From the NCBI GenBank assembly GCA_018268715.1, contig JAFDVZ010000023.1:126345-190344 (forward strand): DNA of 64,000 nucleotides, in the 5' to 3' direction. This stretch comes from Acidobacteriota bacterium. Lineage in GTDB: Bacteria; Acidobacteriota; Terriglobia; Bryobacterales; Bryobacteraceae. A program made the translations under genes and the position numbers. Position 1 is the stretch's first letter; every line of letters starts with the position of its first letter. Under the pieces are notes generated by a model. The model had not been told where the DNA came from and did not search any database. It saw nothing but the letters and a program-made list of their open reading frames with translations. This document shows, in pieces, positions 51,077 through 60,500 of the stretch.

Positions 51077-52660
51077 TTGGCGAAAAACAAACCGAAGGCG
51101 ACGCCGTCAACAGGCCTCCAGTGGCTCCCGGAGGCCTCCCTGGCGGCGCTCGCCGCGGCCGTATTCCTGAACAGCCTCGCCGGCGGCTTCATCACCGACG
51201 ACAAACTCCAGCTCGCCGCGAATCCCCTGGTCACCGACCCAGCCCGCTGGACCGGAGCCTTCACCTCCGGCGTCTGGGACTTCCTCGGCTACAAAAGCAA
51301 CTACTACCGCCCTCTCCAGATCCTCATCTACTCGGCCGTCTATCACACCCTGGGCCCCGGCCCCGCCGCGTTTCATCTGTTGATGCTCGCCCTGCACGCC
51401 CTCAACACCGTGCTCGCCTTCCGCCTGGCCCGCCGTCTTCTCGACAACCCCCGGGCCGCCTGGATCGCCGGCGCGATCTTCGCCCTCCACCCCATCCACA
51501 CGGAGGCCGTAAACTGGATCGCCGCCCTACCCGACGTGCTCGTCACCACGCTCGCGCTCGCGGGCCTCACCGCCTTCGCCGCCGGACGTCCGCAAGGCGC
51601 AATGGCGGCCCCTCTGCACGGCGTCATCTATCTTCTGGCGTTATTCACCAAGGAAACCGGCGTGATGATCGCCCCGCTCTACGCCGCCTACGAATGGATC
51701 GTCGCCCGTCGGTCCCCCAAAAACTCCTGGCGCATCTACGCGGCGATGGCGGCGAGCCTCGCCCTCTACCTCGCCCTCCGCGTCCACGCGTTAGGAGGCC
51801 TCGCGCCCTCCCAACAGACCCACCACCACCTGAGCGCGCCCGAATTCGTCATGAGCGCCGCCACCATCCTGGGCCAATATCTCGCCTACCTGATCTGGCC
51901 CCCGCAGCTCAACTTCTTCCACATCTTCGAAGCCACCACCAGCCCGACGCCCGTCCTCGCCGCATCCGTCCTCGCCATCGGCACGCTCCTCTGGGCCGCC
52001 CTGCGATTCCGCTCCACCCTGCCGTCGGCGACCTTCGGCATTCTCTGGATTCTGCTCGCCATCGCCCCAGCCCTGAACCTCACTGGAGTCGGCCAGAACG
52101 TCTTTGCGGAGCGTTACCTCTACCTGCCCTCCATCGGCTTCGCCTGGCTTGCCGCGCTCGCCTGGATGCGTCTCGACGCCCGTCGTCCCACCTGGGCCCG
52201 AGCCCTCGCCGCCGTCCTATTGATCGTATTCGCCGCCCGCGCCTGGGCCCGCAACGCCGACTGGACCGACGACGCGACGCTGCTGGCCCACACCCTCCAG
52301 CAGTCCCCGACAGCGGCCTATCTGCACAACCAGATGGCGGGCGTATGGGTGGAAAAGCGCGATATCGCCAAGGCCGTCGAGGAGCAGCGCCTGGCGGTCC
52401 GTTACGACCCCGCCGCGCCGGCCTATCACAAGAACCTGGGGATTCTACTGGTGGACACGGACCCCGCCGCCGCGGCCGCCGAGTTTGAAACGCTGGTGCG
52501 CCTGGAGCCCGATCTCGCCCAGGGCCATTACGACCTGGGCGTCGCCTACGAAGGCATGCATCAACCCGAGCGCGCCGTCTCCGCCTATCGCCGAGCCATC
52601 GCGCTAGCCCCCGCCTACGCCGAAGCGATCGAAGCGCTCCGCCGCCTCCAGCCGAAATAA
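51077..52660 (+). CDS. TMTC-like GT-C membrane protein with C-terminal TPRs
   Basis: Protein of 527 residues with about ten hydrophobic segments (residues 20-400) followed by TPR-type repeats (~410-525, ending QPERAVSAYRRAIALAPAYAEAIEAL). The N-terminal loop FITDDKLQLAANPLVTDP and SNYYRPLQILIYSAVYHTLG are the hallmarks of the group that includes animal TMTC O-mannosyltransferases; FALHPIHTEAVNWIAALPDVL and VFAERYLYLPSIGF are also conserved. This suggests a polyprenyl-phosphate-sugar-dependent glycosyltransferase with periplasmic TPRs binding an acceptor, but bacterial members are uncharacterised. It begins with TTG at 51077 (MAKNKPKATP). The stop is 4 bases from the convergent PFOR-like gene. 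Confidence 0.78.
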   Translation: MAKNKPKATPSTGLQWLPEASLAALAAAVFLNSLAGGFITDDKLQLAANPLVTDPARWTGAFTSGVWDFLGYKSNYYRPLQILIYSAVYHTLGPGPAAFHLLMLALHALNTVLAFRLARRLLDNPRAAWIAGAIFALHPIHTEAVNWIAALPDVLVTTLALAGLTAFAAGRPQGAMAAPLHGVIYLLALFTKETGVMIAPLYAAYEWIVARRSPKNSWRIYAAMAASLALYLALRVHALGGLAPSQQTHHHLSAPEFVMSAATILGQYLAYLIWPPQLNFFHIFEATTSPTPVLAASVLAIGTLLWAALRFRSTLPSATFGILWILLAIAPALNLTGVGQNVFAERYLYLPSIGFAWLAALAWMRLDARRPTWARALAAVLLIVFAARAWARNADWTDDATLLAHTLQQSPTAAYLHNQMAGVWVEKRDIAKAVEEQRLAVRYDPAAPAYHKNLGILLVDTDPAAAAAEFETLVRLEPDLAQGHYDLGVAYEGMHQPERAVSAYRRAIALAPAYAEAIEALRRLQPK

Positions 52661-52664
52661 GCGC

Positions 52665-55600
52665 CTACCGCAGCCCGCCCAGCTCCTGCAAACGCCGCCA
52701 GTTCATCAACGCCGCCTGCCGGATCGTCTTCATCCGCGCCGAAGGCTCCGGATCGAACTCGCCGGCATACCGCCCCTCGGTCTTCGCATAGGCGTAGAAA
52801 TCCACCGGCTCCATGGTCTTGGGATCTTTGAACCAGTCCTCCCGCAGCGTGGGATTCCCGCGCAGATCCAGCCGTTCCCGCACCCGGTCCCCGGCCCTCG
52901 GGTCGAAAAGGTACAGCGGGAAGGTCCGCGTGTCCACGGCCAGCTTGGCCCGCGACGCCGCCGACTCCGAGCCGATCCCATGGTCATTGGTGCACGCCGA
53001 ATAGGAGATCACCACCGCCGGACCGCGAAACTCATTGGCCGCCAACACGCACTTGTAGAAGTGATTCACATGCGCCGGAGTCGTCTGCGCCGCCATCACG
53101 TTCCGCCGCACCAGCAGCGGCGCGCCCAAATCCCCCACCGGACTCAGCGACGACTTATCCAGCACCAGCACCTTCACATCCAGCCCCGAATCGAGCAGCG
53201 CGTTCAACGAATGCAGCCCCGCCCCCATCAGCGCGTTCTCATCGCCGATCACCCACAGCCGCCGGTCCTTGTGTCCATCCCGGTCCCACTTCATCCGGAT
53301 GCCCATCGCATCCGACGCCGCGTTGGCCGCCAGCGTATTGGTCCACGAGATCTTGAAGGGGTTGAAAGGATAGGTCGTGTTGGCCGCCGTATGGCAACCC
53401 GCCGCCGCCACCACGCCGATCTGGTTCGCCCCGAAAGCGAAACCCGCCGCCGCCAGCATCATGCGGATCGCGCTCGACTCCCCGCACCCCGTGCAGGACC
53501 CCGCCCCGCCCGTATGCAGCCGCGCCCGCGCCGACAGCAGAATATCGCCCAGCGACTTTTCATTGATAAAGCGCGCCGGCGTATCCGGCAGGCTCTCGAA
53601 GAACTCCCGCGCCCGGTCGTACAGGTCCAGGTCCGCCTGCGCCTTGGCCACCATCTCCAGCGCCTGATGCGTTCCGCAGATCTCGGCGCATTCGCCGCAC
53701 CCCTTGCAGCGGTCGGCGTCGACATACAGCCCGAACAGCCCGCCCGCCTCGCCTTTTTTCAGGAAGGCTTCGTAATATTTGGCGGTGAAGCTGAACTGCG
53801 CGTGGATCTCCGGCGGCACATGCTCAATCGTCTCCGGCTCCACCACCATGGCCTGAATTGCGCTGTCCGGACACAGGTTCACGCACTCCATGCAGCCATT
53901 GCAGCGCTTGGCCGTGAATCGCGGAATGCGCGGCGCAAGCGCCCGGAAGCTGCGGTAGTGCGCGCTGCCGGCCGGCAGAATGCTCCGCGCCACATACAGG
54001 TCGGAATCGAGCACCGCCTCGCGCCCGTCCACGTAATTCCGGATCACGTGATCGCAGAAACCGGCCGGCACCAGGTCGGCGGCGGCCTGCGGCTTGTACG
54101 TGCTCCGCCGGGCCCGCCGGCCCCCCGGCGTCTGGTAATCGGTCATCTGCTCCGGCGGAATCACCAGCCGGACTTCGTCATAACCCCGCCGCGCGATGGT
54201 CAGATCCTCGGCCACCACCGCCGCTCCCTGGTGCTCGAAAAACCGCGCCAGCGAACGTTCCACGGAGGCAAACAACGCCGCATCGGACAACACGTCCGGA
54301 TTGCGCCACGGCGTTACTTTCAGGAACGCCCCCAACAGCGCCAGCCCGCGAGCCCTCTCGGCCCGGTGCGCCGCCCCCGCCGTCTCGCGCGCGATGGCCG
54401 CCGAATTCAGCACGAAAAGGTCGATGTGCCGCTCCCGCAGTTCGCGCCGCACGTCCACCGGCAGCGCCGTCCAGACCTCTTTGGCCTCGGCCTCGGATTC
54501 CAGAAACAGCGTTCCCCCGGCCCTCAGCCCGGCCAGCGGATCGGAGTATTCAAAGGCCTCGGCATGATGCACCGCCGCCACGTCCACCACCACCGGATCC
54601 GCGTTCGCCAGAATGCGCTTGGAGGCGAACGTCACCGATGCGCTCATCGGCACAACCCGCTCCTCGCCGCGGTACGCCGACTCCACTTTCACTTCCACGC
54701 CGAACGACTCCGACGCGATCACCCCGATCAGCTTCGCCGCCGAGGTCACCCCGAACCCCGCCCGCGAATGGATCCGCAGCGTGTACGCGCCCTGCGGCCG
54801 GGCGTCGAACTCCGGCCCCGGCGTCACCGCCTCGGGATGCTTGATCCCCAGCACGAAGAACCGCCGCCCGTTGCTCGACATGTTCTCGATGGCGGCCGCG
54901 ATCTGCGCCGGCGAAATCGCCGCGCCGCCCAGTCCGGCCGATCCCGAATAAACTTCCGGCACCCTCAGCAGGCGCGCGTCCTCACCCATCTGCGCCGCCG
55001 CCAGGGCCGCTTTCAACTCCTCGGTGATCGGGTTGGCCACCGCCAGCGGCGCATCGGCCCGCTCGATGACCGTGATGCCCCGGCACCGCGACAGCGCGTT
55101 CACCAGTTCGTTGGCGGGGAATGGCCGCAGCACGGTAATGGACACCGCGCCCACCCTCACGCCCTTGGCCCGCAGCGCCTCGATGGCCGTCTCCGCCGTG
55201 TCCATCCAGGAGCCCACGCCCACCAGCGCATACTCGGCGTCCTCCATGCGATAGCAGTGGATCTGCCCGTACCTGCGCCCCGTCAGTTCGGCCCAGTCCG
55301 CCATGGCCGTCTCGAGCGACGGCCGCACGCGCTCATAGAAGAAGCGTTGCGCGATCCGCCCGCGCATGTAACTGTCCTGGTTTTCAAGCGGCGAGGTGAT
55401 CAGCGGCTGCGCCGGGTTGAACACATTGCGCACCCGCCGCTCCGGCGAGCCGATAAAGATCTTCATCAGTTCGGGCTCGGGCAGCCGCGCCGTGGCCAGG
55501 CCATGGGAGGTGATGAACCCGTCCTGGACATTCAGGAACGGCGTCTCGGCCAACTCCGCCGCCCGCCGCGCAATCACCGCCAGGTCGGCGGCCTCCTGCG

Positions 55601-56096
55601 GATTCCGAGCGCACAGGATGCCCCAGCCGCAGTCCCGTATGGCGTTGATATCGTCATGTCCGGCCTGCATCGTGAGCGCCTGCGAGGCGAGCGATATCGA
55701 GGCGGCATGGAACACCAGGGGCAGCCGCTTGCCGGCCGCCGTGTGCAGCACCTCGATCATCTGCACCAGACCCTGCCCGCCGGTGAAGGTGGTTGCGCGC
55801 CCTCCCGACAACGCAAACCCCTCGCACATGGAAGCGGCGCCGAGCGCCGATTCAGCCCGCGCATACAGAACCTTCTCGTTCCAAAGGTTCGGCGTTCCCT
55901 TCGCCGCAAGACGTTCAAACCGCTGCGCCATCCGGTTCGCCGGCGGCATGGCGTGAACGAACGCCGCCTGCGACAATTGACCCTCCACCCAAACCACCGC
56001 CTCCGAACCATCGACGGCCATTCGAACGCCGGGGTATTTTGCCGAACGCTTCGCCGCAGTCGAGCGCTCCTGATGAAATGTTATGGACCCGGGCAT
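52665..56096 (-). CDS. Pyruvate:ferredoxin oxidoreductase-like protein, single chain, divergent cofactor site
   Basis: Cytosolic protein of 1143 residues with the domain order of one-chain PFOR: domain I (~30-250, with AESALGAASMCEGFALSGG, Glu82, and HAASISLASQALTM), domain II (~260-400), the gamma domain (~410-600), a ferredoxin domain with CNGCMECVNLCP (from Cys732) and CKGCGECAEICG, and a C-terminal domain with CTGCGES and the further cluster ligands GCHTA and SACTND. All Fe-S ligands look intact. The ThDP-Mg motifs do not: the YPITPSS-type motif of domain I is replaced by HAMPPANRM, GDG by GDE, and the TEVYSNTGGQ-type loop by KSSLSPVGDLG. It may be a paralogue with a different substrate or cofactor geometry. 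Confidence 0.85.
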   Translation of the reverse strand: MPGSITFHQERSTAAKRSAKYPGVRMAVDGSEAVVWVEGQLSQAAFVHAMPPANRMAQRFERLAAKGTPNLWNEKVLYARAESALGAASMCEGFALSGGRATTFTGGQGLVQMIEVLHTAAGKRLPLVFHAASISLASQALTMQAGHDDINAIRDCGWGILCARNPQEAADLAVIARRAAELAETPFLNVQDGFITSHGLATARLPEPELMKIFIGSPERRVRNVFNPAQPLITSPLENQDSYMRGRIAQRFFYERVRPSLETAMADWAELTGRRYGQIHCYRMEDAEYALVGVGSWMDTAETAIEALRAKGVRVGAVSITVLRPFPANELVNALSRCRGITVIERADAPLAVANPITEELKAALAAAQMGEDARLLRVPEVYSGSAGLGGAAISPAQIAAAIENMSSNGRRFFVLGIKHPEAVTPGPEFDARPQGAYTLRIHSRAGFGVTSAAKLIGVIASESFGVEVKVESAYRGEERVVPMSASVTFASKRILANADPVVVDVAAVHHAEAFEYSDPLAGLRAGGTLFLESEAEAKEVWTALPVDVRRELRERHIDLFVLNSAAIARETAGAAHRAERARGLALLGAFLKVTPWRNPDVLSDAALFASVERSLARFFEHQGAAVVAEDLTIARRGYDEVRLVIPPEQMTDYQTPGGRRARRSTYKPQAAADLVPAGFCDHVIRNYVDGREAVLDSDLYVARSILPAGSAHYRSFRALAPRIPRFTAKRCNGCMECVNLCPDSAIQAMVVEPETIEHVPPEIHAQFSFTAKYYEAFLKKGEAGGLFGLYVDADRCKGCGECAEICGTHQALEMVAKAQADLDLYDRAREFFESLPDTPARFINEKSLGDILLSARARLHTGGAGSCTGCGESSAIRMMLAAAGFAFGANQIGVVAAAGCHTAANTTYPFNPFKISWTNTLAANAASDAMGIRMKWDRDGHKDRRLWVIGDENALMGAGLHSLNALLDSGLDVKVLVLDKSSLSPVGDLGAPLLVRRNVMAAQTTPAHVNHFYKCVLAANEFRGPAVVISYSACTNDHGIGSESAASRAKLAVDTRTFPLYLFDPRAGDRVRERLDLRGNPTLREDWFKDPKTMEPVDFYAYAKTEGRYAGEFDPEPSARMKTIRQAALMNWRRLQELGGLR

Positions 56097-56262
56097 AGTT
56101 GTCTCTAGATCGCAACCTTGCAGTTGGGGGGCCAGCGATTTTCAACAACTTACGAGGAGTGGTGGCGCCCGAGTTGCGCCAGATCACACATACCCCGGCG
56201 AAATCGCCCCCAAGACTGGGGTGGATTCTCGTCCTGGTGTCGGTTTTCCGGTTTGCCCGAAC

Positions 56263-58029
56263 TCACCGCTCGAGCACAACGAACCGCTCCACCTCCACCC
56301 GCCGCGGATAGTCGGGATAGAGCGCCAGCCGCCCGGCGTCGCCCGCGCAATCCAGGCACACCACCAGGCCGGGCGGCCCCTCCACCGGCTGTGCGTACCG
56401 GGACGAAGCGTTGCGTACCCCCGTGTGCAGGAACCGCACGTCCGCCACCCGCCTCCGCAGCAGCGCCTCGAGCGGATATTCCAGTTGCAGATGGGCGGCG
56501 TCGATCCCCACCGTCCGGCGCCCGGATCCGGCAACCCGCTCCACCGTCCGCCGATAGGCGTCCGCGTTGGCCCACTGCCCCATATCGGAGAAATACTGAT
56601 CCTCGCGCGCCACCCTCAACACGCTCCGCTCGCCCCGCAGCGGCCGCACCCAGTTGTCGAGCGCGGGACGCCGCGCCACATCGAGCAGAAACAGGCACAG
56701 CGCCGCCGTCACCACCACGCGCCGCCCCAACCGGTCCACCACCGCCGCCACTGCCGGGGCCCCCAGCACAATCAGCGGCAGAAACAGCCGGGCCATGAAC
56801 GGCTGCCATTTCAGGTAGGCGCAAAAGGCGACAAATCCACAGCCGAGCGCCGCCAGATACAACCGCTGCCGCCCGCGCCCCACGCAGAATGCGAGCGCCA
56901 GAATCGCCAGATGCCAGGGATTCGGAGCATCGGCCTCGTGGTTGGCGTTGCGCGGCGCCGCATAGCGCGTCCACCGCCAGGTCGTGTCCGGATCGTTCGG
57001 GTCAAGCCCCAGCCGCTCATGCAGCCCCACCACGCCCGCATACACCGCCCGATTCCACCGCTCGCTCCGCTGCCCCAACTGCTCGGAACCGTTGCGCAGG
57101 ACATTGGAGACGGTGGGTCCCCACCCAAAGCGTTCATTCCGCCAACGGAAAAATCCATCGCCCTGGGCCGAATCGAAACCCATCGGCGACCCGCTCAGCC
57201 CGACATTCCGCACCCACTGTGGAGCGTTCAGCGTCGCCGCGATCACCGCCGCCAGCGCCAGTCTCCGCGACGGCCTCCACCCCAGAATCACCAGTAGCGG
57301 CCAGGGCAGAAACAGAAAGGCGGTGGCCTTGGTCAGCATCGCGAGCCCTGCCGCCGCCCCCAGACAAATAATAGGATTCCAGTCCGCCCGCTCCCGCACG
57401 CCGAGCGCGAAATACACGGCCAGCACCATCCACATGGCCAGGACGTAGTCGTTCTTGGCGCCCGAACTCGCCAGCACGCCGCAAGGCGCTGTGGCGCAGA
57501 ACAGCGCGGCCGCCGCCTGTCCTCGAACCGACGCGCCGAACCGCCCGGCGATCGCGGAAACCCCCGCCACGCTGATCACCGAAGCAGTCCACTGCACCAG
57601 ATTGGCGAGCCAATCGCCGCCCGCCAGCAGGTACGTGTGCAGGACACAATACTCGGCAAACGGCTGCAGCATAATCTGGTTCAGGTAGGGAGTGGGGAAG
57701 AACCGTACGCTAGCCTGCTCGGCCCAATAAACCACCCGCGGTAGGTGATAGGCCATCGCGTCCGCGCTATTGGGCGGGCTGAAGACCGCGGTGACGCCGG
57801 TCAGCGCGAGCACCAGCCCCGCGCCAGCCAGCACGGCCCAAACACAAGGGTCAAAAGGAATTCTGAGCCTGGGCGGCCGCCCCAGCCGCCATCCGATAAC
57901 CACCAGCGCAATCGCCCAGCAGATCGCCAGCGGAACCGGCCGCAGCGCGCCGAAAGTGCCCAGCGTTTCGGTGATCGTCACCACGGCCACGCCCGCCAGC
58001 GCCACGGCCCGCAAGCCCCAATCGCGCAT
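56263..58029 (-). CDS. GT-C-like polytopic membrane protein (GT39/PMT-like)
   Basis: Inner-membrane protein of 588 residues with ~11-12 hydrophobic segments and a soluble C-terminal part (~455-588). The first large periplasmic loop has FSPPNSADAMAYHLPRVVYWAEQASVRFFPTPYLNQIML, with the acidic and His-rich pattern of GT-C enzymes. LASSGAKNDYVLAMWMVL and AMLTKATAFLFLPWPLLVIL are typical of uncharacterised GT39 relatives. Its ATG overlaps the stop of the glycosidase-like gene upstream by one base (TGATG), indicating translational coupling. A glycan-assembly role is inferred from fold and neighbour only. The 166 bases between it and the PFOR-like gene show no gene. Confidence 0.68.
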   Translation of the reverse strand: MRDWGLRAVALAGVAVVTITETLGTFGALRPVPLAICWAIALVVIGWRLGRPPRLRIPFDPCVWAVLAGAGLVLALTGVTAVFSPPNSADAMAYHLPRVVYWAEQASVRFFPTPYLNQIMLQPFAEYCVLHTYLLAGGDWLANLVQWTASVISVAGVSAIAGRFGASVRGQAAAALFCATAPCGVLASSGAKNDYVLAMWMVLAVYFALGVRERADWNPIICLGAAAGLAMLTKATAFLFLPWPLLVILGWRPSRRLALAAVIAATLNAPQWVRNVGLSGSPMGFDSAQGDGFFRWRNERFGWGPTVSNVLRNGSEQLGQRSERWNRAVYAGVVGLHERLGLDPNDPDTTWRWTRYAAPRNANHEADAPNPWHLAILALAFCVGRGRQRLYLAALGCGFVAFCAYLKWQPFMARLFLPLIVLGAPAVAAVVDRLGRRVVVTAALCLFLLDVARRPALDNWVRPLRGERSVLRVAREDQYFSDMGQWANADAYRRTVERVAGSGRRTVGIDAAHLQLEYPLEALLRRRVADVRFLHTGVRNASSRYAQPVEGPPGLVVCLDCAGDAGRLALYPDYPRRVEVERFVVLER

Positions 58030-60476
58030 CAGCGTGCGACGGGGACAACCCGATAGGGCGTTTCGACGTCCAGGTCCGGAGCGATCGCCCCATTCCCGGC
58101 CTTGTCGATAGCCTCAACAAAATAAACCAGATCCCACTGGGCCGTGACAAACGCTCCGGGAATCGAAGCGCGGTAGATCCCATCCGCCCCCGCCGTCATA
58201 GCCGCGGTTTCGTAGTCTTCGTACTGCGTCATGTGCCGGTACCGCAGCCGGATGGTCCGGATCGCGGCCGGATCCCGAGGTTTCACCGCGATCTCGATCG
58301 GCTTTCCAACACGCGCGGTTCCCGGCGCCGGCAATTCGACTTTCGGGCCGTCACCCAGCCCCTTCCGTTCCGGAATCTGCGCCATTTTCGAGGCCGCCCG
58401 TTGGGACTCGACCACCGCCAGCCCATCGCGCAGTTTCCCCAGTTCGTCCTTCCAATGCCGCGGGAACCCGACCCTCTCGACGCCAAAGGCCAAATCGTCC
58501 CGATACGTGTCCCCGGCCGCCTTCACGATCCCCTCCCAGGCCGCGATCGCCTTTCGTTCGTTCGAGATAGCCCGATCGACGCTAGCCCGGTCCCCGGTCT
58601 CCCGGAACAGGCAGTAATCCACCCCGGCCAACAGCCGGAAGGAGTGAAACCGCGCCAGGCCAGCCAGGATCTCTGCGTCGGCGAGCGTCGAAACCAGCTC
58701 CTTGCCGGGGTTCGGACCCGCCATCCGTCGCGCCGCCGCCACATGCCGGTCGATCGAGTCAGCCGTCCCGGCGAACCACCGCGAGGTCGCCTCGGGCGTC
58801 CGCGCCGCCGTCTCGGTCCCATGCAAAATCGCCAGCGCCCGCTCGTGGACGCTCTGGAACTGTTCGGTGTCCGTCGGCGCCATGGCGGTGTAAGCGGTGA
58901 GATCGCCCTGCGGCTGCATCTCCGCCCAGCCCCGAGTGGTAGGAAAATTCCGATAGAGGTAGCTCGCCGCCACAATCCGGGGCAACACCCGGCTCGCCAG
59001 GTTCTGCGCCTCGATGGCCTCCCGCCCGGCCGGCCCCATCCGCCGCTCGATCTCGCCGTCCAGGAAGTCGTCCGGCGTCCGGGGGTCGTACGAAACGCGT
59101 CCGAACAGCGCAAAAAAGCGCCAATAACGCTCGATTTCGTACTCAAAATAGCGCGTTTTTGCACTCAAAATGGGCCGTTCCGGCGCGTTATGAGCGTCTC
59201 CGAGCCCCTTGGTAGCCAGCGGTTCATTTACCTCAAAACTGTTTCCCGCGTAGATCCGCACCGTTTCGACGAATCTTTTCAAGTACTTAGCATCCCCCCA
59301 CAGCAACAGCCGCGCCGTCCCCCCGGTCCACAACTGCCAGTGCACCCGATACTTTTGCGGGTATTTCAGCATGTCCGCATACCCGTGCCGCCGATTTTTC
59401 TGGTCCTGGGGGTTGATGTGGGTGGGGTGGAAGGGCAGACCCATCTGCTCCATCCAATATTTGGTCGAAACGCGCGCCTGCAGGCCCTGGGAGAGGGCGT
59501 CCTGGATGATCGAATCGGGTAGTTCCTTGGCTCGGAGGTCGAGTTTCACCGTGGGATGAGCAGCGTGCAGCATTGCGAACACATCGTGCCAAAAACTCTG
59601 CATTTCTGACCGTTTGAGGCCCGATTCGTCGTGCATCCGGAACTGGTAGGCGTCGATTTCGGGGAACGTCGCGATGAACTTCGCGAGCGCCGCCTTGGTG
59701 TAGGGGACCAGGTTCTGTTCGGTCACGCCGGTGACCAGCCACGGCAAGGCCTTACCCACGGTCGCGTCCGCGCCTTCGATGCCTCCGCCCTGGACGCCAC
59801 CTCTATATATGTGGTCCCAGATGCCCACGGTTACGTCGATGCCGCGCTCGTGGGCGAGGCGGATCATCGTTTTGAAGGCCGCCGTGTTTTTGCGCTGGCC
59901 CTCGGCGGAAAGGCTGGTGAAATGCACCTCGGGGAAGCCGTCGGTGTCGAAGAAGTAGGGGTAGACGGGCGCCAGGAAGCCGCCGTTTTCGTAGCCGAAG
60001 ATCACCACGAAGCTGTTGATCCGGCTGCGGGCGAGCAGGTCGAAGTAGCGCTCCCAGTAGTGCGGGTCGTAGAGGCGGTTCTCGAAGGTCGGCCGGTGCA
60101 TCGTGTACATCGAGACGCCTCGTTCGGCGATGTAGGGCGATTCGGCAACGGCGCGCACGTCGGGATAAGTGCGGGCAACCTCGAGGGCGGCGTACATGAG
60201 GCCGCGCGAATCACCGCCGCAGAGAATGAGAGCGTCCTTCGTGCGGTGGACGACGAGGGATTCCGGGCGCCGCGGGAGGGGGATACCGGCGGCCTTCAAA
60301 GCCTGGGCCGCCGGACCGTTCGAGGATGACAGGCCGGCCAGGATAGTTGCGTCATCCTTGACGGCGCGTTGGAGTTCGGCGATCCCGTGGAGGGCGGGAC
60401 CGGAAAGGCCGGGATCTGTCACAATGCGCCCGGCGGCCAGGCAGGCGGCGATTACGAATAACGCCAGTGCGCGCAT
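58029..60476 (-). CDS. Secreted glycoside-hydrolase-like protein
   Basis: Secreted protein of 815 residues with a signal peptide (MRALALFVIAACLAAG). Residues ~25-110 resemble the alpha/beta domain preceding the barrel in GH20/GH67/GH115-type enzymes (ALILCGGDSRGLMYAALEVARTY). A TIM-barrel-like part starts ERGVSMYTMHRPTFENRLYDPHYWERYFDLLARSRINSFVV and runs to ~450. Acidic residues in FRMHDESGLKRSEM and VTVGIWDHIY are candidates for catalysis. A helical region and a C-terminal beta domain (~700-815, GKPIEIAVKPRDPAAIRTIRLRYRH) follow. The exact GH family cannot be assigned. It is translationally coupled to the GT-C protein and follows a Gfo/Idh/MocA gene by 24 bases. Confidence 0.6.
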   Translation of the reverse strand: MRALALFVIAACLAAGRIVTDPGLSGPALHGIAELQRAVKDDATILAGLSSSNGPAAQALKAAGIPLPRRPESLVVHRTKDALILCGGDSRGLMYAALEVARTYPDVRAVAESPYIAERGVSMYTMHRPTFENRLYDPHYWERYFDLLARSRINSFVVIFGYENGGFLAPVYPYFFDTDGFPEVHFTSLSAEGQRKNTAAFKTMIRLAHERGIDVTVGIWDHIYRGGVQGGGIEGADATVGKALPWLVTGVTEQNLVPYTKAALAKFIATFPEIDAYQFRMHDESGLKRSEMQSFWHDVFAMLHAAHPTVKLDLRAKELPDSIIQDALSQGLQARVSTKYWMEQMGLPFHPTHINPQDQKNRRHGYADMLKYPQKYRVHWQLWTGGTARLLLWGDAKYLKRFVETVRIYAGNSFEVNEPLATKGLGDAHNAPERPILSAKTRYFEYEIERYWRFFALFGRVSYDPRTPDDFLDGEIERRMGPAGREAIEAQNLASRVLPRIVAASYLYRNFPTTRGWAEMQPQGDLTAYTAMAPTDTEQFQSVHERALAILHGTETAARTPEATSRWFAGTADSIDRHVAAARRMAGPNPGKELVSTLADAEILAGLARFHSFRLLAGVDYCLFRETGDRASVDRAISNERKAIAAWEGIVKAAGDTYRDDLAFGVERVGFPRHWKDELGKLRDGLAVVESQRAASKMAQIPERKGLGDGPKVELPAPGTARVGKPIEIAVKPRDPAAIRTIRLRYRHMTQYEDYETAAMTAGADGIYRASIPGAFVTAQWDLVYFVEAIDKAGNGAIAPDLDVETPYRVVPVAR

Positions 60477-60500
60477 GGTGGAGGTCCCGGCCTTGGGGGA

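Noticed and set aside
52980-56108. A 1042-codon open frame on the plus strand, antisense to the PFOR-like gene
   Set aside because: Its translation is dominated by Arg, His, Pro and Gln with no recognisable domain. It is a by-product of high GC codon bias in the real gene opposite.
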